Shown: in pieces, positions 61,340 to 64,000 of the stretch
How the letters are laid out: every line of letters begins with the position of its first letter
Position numbering within the stretch: position 1 is the stretch's first letter
Assembly: GCF_014174395.1 (NCBI RefSeq)
Contig: NZ_JABEQD010000002.1
Coordinates: forward strand, 434,001-498,000
Length of the DNA stretch: 64,000 nt
Origin: Gluconacetobacter aggeris
GTDB lineage: Bacteria > Pseudomonadota > Alphaproteobacteria > Acetobacterales > Acetobacteraceae
Reading direction: 5' to 3'
Position numbers and translations under genes: made by a program
Notes under the pieces: generated by a model
Seen by the model: the letters and a program-made list of their open reading frames with translations, nothing else
Database searches by the model: none
Told to the model about the DNA's origin: nothing

Positions 61340-63634
61340 ATGAGTTCCGATATGGACGATATCCTCCAGATCTTCTTCCAGGAATGTGACGAGCAGCTAC
61401 AGGAGCTCGAACGCGGACTCTCGGCCTTGTCAGACGGCGAGTCCGAGCATGAAACCGTCAACGCTGTCTTTCGCGCCGTGCATTCCATCAAGGGTGGGGC
61501 AGCGTCTTTCGGGCTCGATAACCTTGTGCGGTTTTCGCACGTCTTCGAAAATTCTCTCGATGGCCTGCGTTCGGGGCGTTTCGCGCCGACCCACGACGTC
61601 GTCAAGACCTTCCTCAAGGCGATGGACGTCCTGAGCGATCTGGTCAACGAGGCCCGCGGCGGCGCGGCGGTCGATCCGACGCGCGTCGCCGAGAGCCACG
61701 CCGAACTGGCAGCCATCAACAGCATCGGAGGGGATCATGGCGGCGCCGCCTCGGCAGCGACGACCGAAGACGTCATTCCGGCCGATTTTTCCCCTGTCCC
61801 CATAGATTTCGAACCCGTCGCGGCGGATTTCGAACCGATTCCCTTTGATTTCGACTTCGGGGAAGAGAAACCCGCACCGGCCGCCGCCGCGCTGCGCGTG
61901 ACCTTCCATCCTCATGACACGCTGTACGAACGCGGCGACGATGCACGAAACATCCTGATCGGCCTGGCCGACATAGCCCGGGAATGCGGCGGCGAGATCC
62001 AGACCAGTTGCGACAGGTCGGCACTCCCTCCCCTCGCCGATCTGGTTCCCGACAAATCCTACGTCACCTGGCATATCGTCCTGCCGCCCGAGGTCTCGGA
62101 AGAAAGCGCCAACGCGGTCTTCGACTGGGTCAGCGAAGACTGCGATTTCTCGATCGTCCGCGAATCTGCCGAGGACGAAGTCCCCGCGGAACAGGACGGA
62201 GAACAGGCCGAACCGGCGGAAACGGAAGCCGCAGCCGCCCCCCCTCCCGAGGAAGAACGCACGGCAGAGCCCCCCGCCCCCGAGTCTGCGTTACCGCCTG
62301 CAATCGAGGCACTTCTCCCCATGCCGGTTGCGGCGGCGCTCGATCTCCATGCCGGCAGCGCCACCACGCCCCCTCCGGCCACCGGGGCCGCGCAGGCCGC
62401 CGCCCGCAAGCCCGAGCAGGCATCGATTCGCGTCGACCTGCATCGGATCGACGACCTGATGGATCTGGTCGGCGAACTGGTGATTGCGCAGGCAGCGATC
62501 GAATCCCTCTCCCGCCGGACCGATGCCGCGGGACAGCATGAACTGGTCCAGAGCATCAGCAGCATGCAGTCCCTCACACGAGATATCCAGGATGCCGTCA
62601 TGGCGGTACGGGCCCAGCCCGTCCGCGCCGTCTTCCAGCGCATGCAGCGCGTGGTGCGCGAAGCCTGTTCCATGACCGGCAAGGACATCGTCCTGACGCT
62701 CGAGGGCGAGGATACGGAAGTCGATCGGACTCTGGTCGAAAAGCTGACCGATCCGTTGACTCATATGCTGCGGAATGCCGTGGATCACGGCATTGAAAGC
62801 ACGGAAGCCCGCATCGCCGCCGGCAAGCCGGCGGAAGGCCACATCGTCCTGTCCGCCGAGCACCGGTCGGGTAGGATCCTGATCACCATCAAGGACGACG
62901 GCGCCGGCATCAACCGTCAACGCGTCTTCGAGACGGCGGTCAAACGGGGCATCATCCCGCCCAATGCGGTCCTGTCGGATGACGAGATCAACAACCTGAT
63001 CTTTATGCCGGGCTTTTCGACGGCAGCGACGGTTTCCAACCTCTCCGGCCGCGGCGTCGGCATGGATGTCGTCAAACAGGCCATTCAAAGCCTGGGCGGC
63101 AGAATCACGATCAGCAGCACGCCCGGCAAGGGAACCACATTCGGTTTCAGCCTGCCTCTGACCCTGGCCATTCTCGATGGCATGCTGATCGCCGCCGGCG
63201 GGTCGACCATGGTCATTCCGATCTCGTCGATCATCGAAACCATGATCGTCAAACAGAGCGATATTTATGCCCTGCCCGACGGCAGCAACGTGATTTCCAT
63301 CCGCGGCGACTGCATGCCGCTGATTCCGCTGGCCACGGCGCTGAAACTGTCCGACGCACCGCCACGCGATTCCCTCGATGCGTCGATCATTCTTGTCGTC
63401 GAGAACGAATCCGGTGCCCGCGCCGCCCTCATTGTCGATGAAATCCGGGACCAGACCCAGGTTGTCATCAAGAGCATCGAGAGCAACTACCGGCAGATAT
63501 TCGGCGTATCGGCGGCAACCATTCTCGGTGACGGCAGCGTTTCCCTGATCCTCGATGTCTCGGCGCTGGTGGCCTCCGCCATTGGACATATCGACAGCAA
63601 GCCATCAAACACCCGCCCGGAACTGGCAGCCTAG
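61340..63634 (+). CDS. cheA: Chemotaxis histidine kinase CheA
   Basis: The 764-residue kinase has an Hpt domain with phospho-histidine H48 (AVFRAVHSIKGGAASFG), an acidic, alanine/proline-rich linker with a P2-like part (about residues 150-330), dimerisation domain (VDLHRIDDLMDLVGELVIAQ), HATPase domain (N box in LTHMLRNAVDHGIE, G1 box in IKDDGAGINRQRV, G2 in GRGVGMDVVKQAI) and a CheW-like tail. It phosphorylates CheY. It follows cheY by 16 bp. Confidence 0.97.
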   Translation: MSSDMDDILQIFFQECDEQLQELERGLSALSDGESEHETVNAVFRAVHSIKGGAASFGLDNLVRFSHVFENSLDGLRSGRFAPTHDVVKTFLKAMDVLSDLVNEARGGAAVDPTRVAESHAELAAINSIGGDHGGAASAATTEDVIPADFSPVPIDFEPVAADFEPIPFDFDFGEEKPAPAAAALRVTFHPHDTLYERGDDARNILIGLADIARECGGEIQTSCDRSALPPLADLVPDKSYVTWHIVLPPEVSEESANAVFDWVSEDCDFSIVRESAEDEVPAEQDGEQAEPAETEAAAAPPPEEERTAEPPAPESALPPAIEALLPMPVAAALDLHAGSATTPPPATGAAQAAARKPEQASIRVDLHRIDDLMDLVGELVIAQAAIESLSRRTDAAGQHELVQSISSMQSLTRDIQDAVMAVRAQPVRAVFQRMQRVVREACSMTGKDIVLTLEGEDTEVDRTLVEKLTDPLTHMLRNAVDHGIESTEARIAAGKPAEGHIVLSAEHRSGRILITIKDDGAGINRQRVFETAVKRGIIPPNAVLSDDEINNLIFMPGFSTAATVSNLSGRGVGMDVVKQAIQSLGGRITISSTPGKGTTFGFSLPLTLAILDGMLIAAGGSTMVIPISSIIETMIVKQSDIYALPDGSNVISIRGDCMPLIPLATALKLSDAPPRDSLDASIILVVENESGARAALIVDEIRDQTQVVIKSIESNYRQIFGVSAATILGDGSVSLILDVSALVASAIGHIDSKPSNTRPELAA

Positions 63635-63674
63635 CCGTACCATACGGCAATCGACATTTAAGCAGGGAATCAAG

Positions 63675-64000
63675 ATGACGGAGCAGATCGAACTCAAGAG
63701 GGCCACGGACCCCAGGATCGTCAAGATGATCGTGTTCGCCATCGGTGTGCAGGAATATTGCATTCCGATCCTCAGCGTTCGCGAGATCCGTGGGTTCGAA
63801 AAGACCACGACCCTGCCTTTCGCTCCCCCCTATGTCTGCGGAGCCATCAACCTGCGCGGGATCATCCTGACGGTGATCGACCTCGCGATCTACCTGAACG
63901 TGCCGCCGCAGCCCGACAATCCCCGCCGGGTCGCGGTCATCGTCGAATCGAAGGACGGCGTCGTCTGCGGACTGCTGGTGGATCGCGTCATCGACATGGC
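63675..64000 (+). CDS. cheW: Chemotaxis coupling protein CheW (3' end cut by window)
   Basis: The frame is open from ATG to the window edge, 108 codons. KMIVFAIGVQEYCIPILSVR, EIRGFEKTTTLPFAPPYVCG and INLRGIILTVIDLAIYLNVP form the first CheW lobe. CheW links receptors to CheA. It follows cheA by 40 bp. Confidence 0.94.
   Translation, partial: MTEQIELKRATDPRIVKMIVFAIGVQEYCIPILSVREIRGFEKTTTLPFAPPYVCGAINLRGIILTVIDLAIYLNVPPQPDNPRRVAVIVESKDGVVCGLLVDRVIDM

Overview
The window reads as chromosomal DNA of a GC-rich, flagellated alphaproteobacterium, probably an acetic-acid bacterium (Acetobacteraceae, Gluconacetobacter-like). Support comes from an IS1380-type insertion sequence, the tail of a membrane-dehydrogenase cytochrome c subunit, an NDUFS4-type complex I accessory protein, a MotE-like protein beside fliF, and high GC with many 1-8 nt gene overlaps. 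The genus is inference; no 16S rRNA lies in the window.

Layout. (1) 1-7972 is a surface-polysaccharide region. It holds a GT2 glycosyltransferase cut by the window edge, a GT-C membrane glycosyltransferase, an IS1380-like element with a doubly frameshifted transposase, an orphan copy of that element's left end, and an 1110-residue protein joining a methyltransferase, a GT2 and a GT4-like domain. (2) 8000-14117 is housekeeping: a diguanylate cyclase, an MFS exporter, csaA, a xanthine phosphoribosyltransferase, an NDUFS4-like protein, a NagX-like acyltransferase and tRNAs for Pro, Arg and Ser. (3) 14395-16960 is flgG-flgA-flgH, followed on the other strand by a TonB receptor (17033-19417).

(4) 19721-49460 is a near-complete choline and glycine betaine catabolic region. 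ChoV, ChoW and ChoX import choline. A BetI-BetB fusion protein and BetA convert it to betaine. GbcA and GbcB make dimethylglycine, DgcA and DgcB with two ETF-like subunits make sarcosine, and heterotetrameric sarcosine oxidase SoxBDAG makes glycine. PurU handles one-carbon units and SdaA deaminates serine to pyruvate. Two AraC regulators of the GlxA/GbdR type sit among the genes. From about 27.15 to 29.1 kb the cluster is interrupted by gene debris: the end of an aspartate dehydrogenase, the end of a cytochrome c subunit, a rearranged IS3-family scrap and a 41-bp betA-like fragment.

(5) 49444-51042 holds a lipoprotein, rlmB and tRNA-Tyr. (6) 51582-64000 is a second motility block: motE-like, a lipoprotein, fliF-fliG-fliH-fliN-fliO-fliP, then a chemoreceptor, a STAS protein, cheY, cheA and the start of cheW.

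The most unusual object is the in-frame fusion of the choline-responsive repressor BetI to the enzyme BetB (21920-24013). A probable BetI operator lies just upstream of its start codon. I found no CRISPR array, prophage or rRNA operon.
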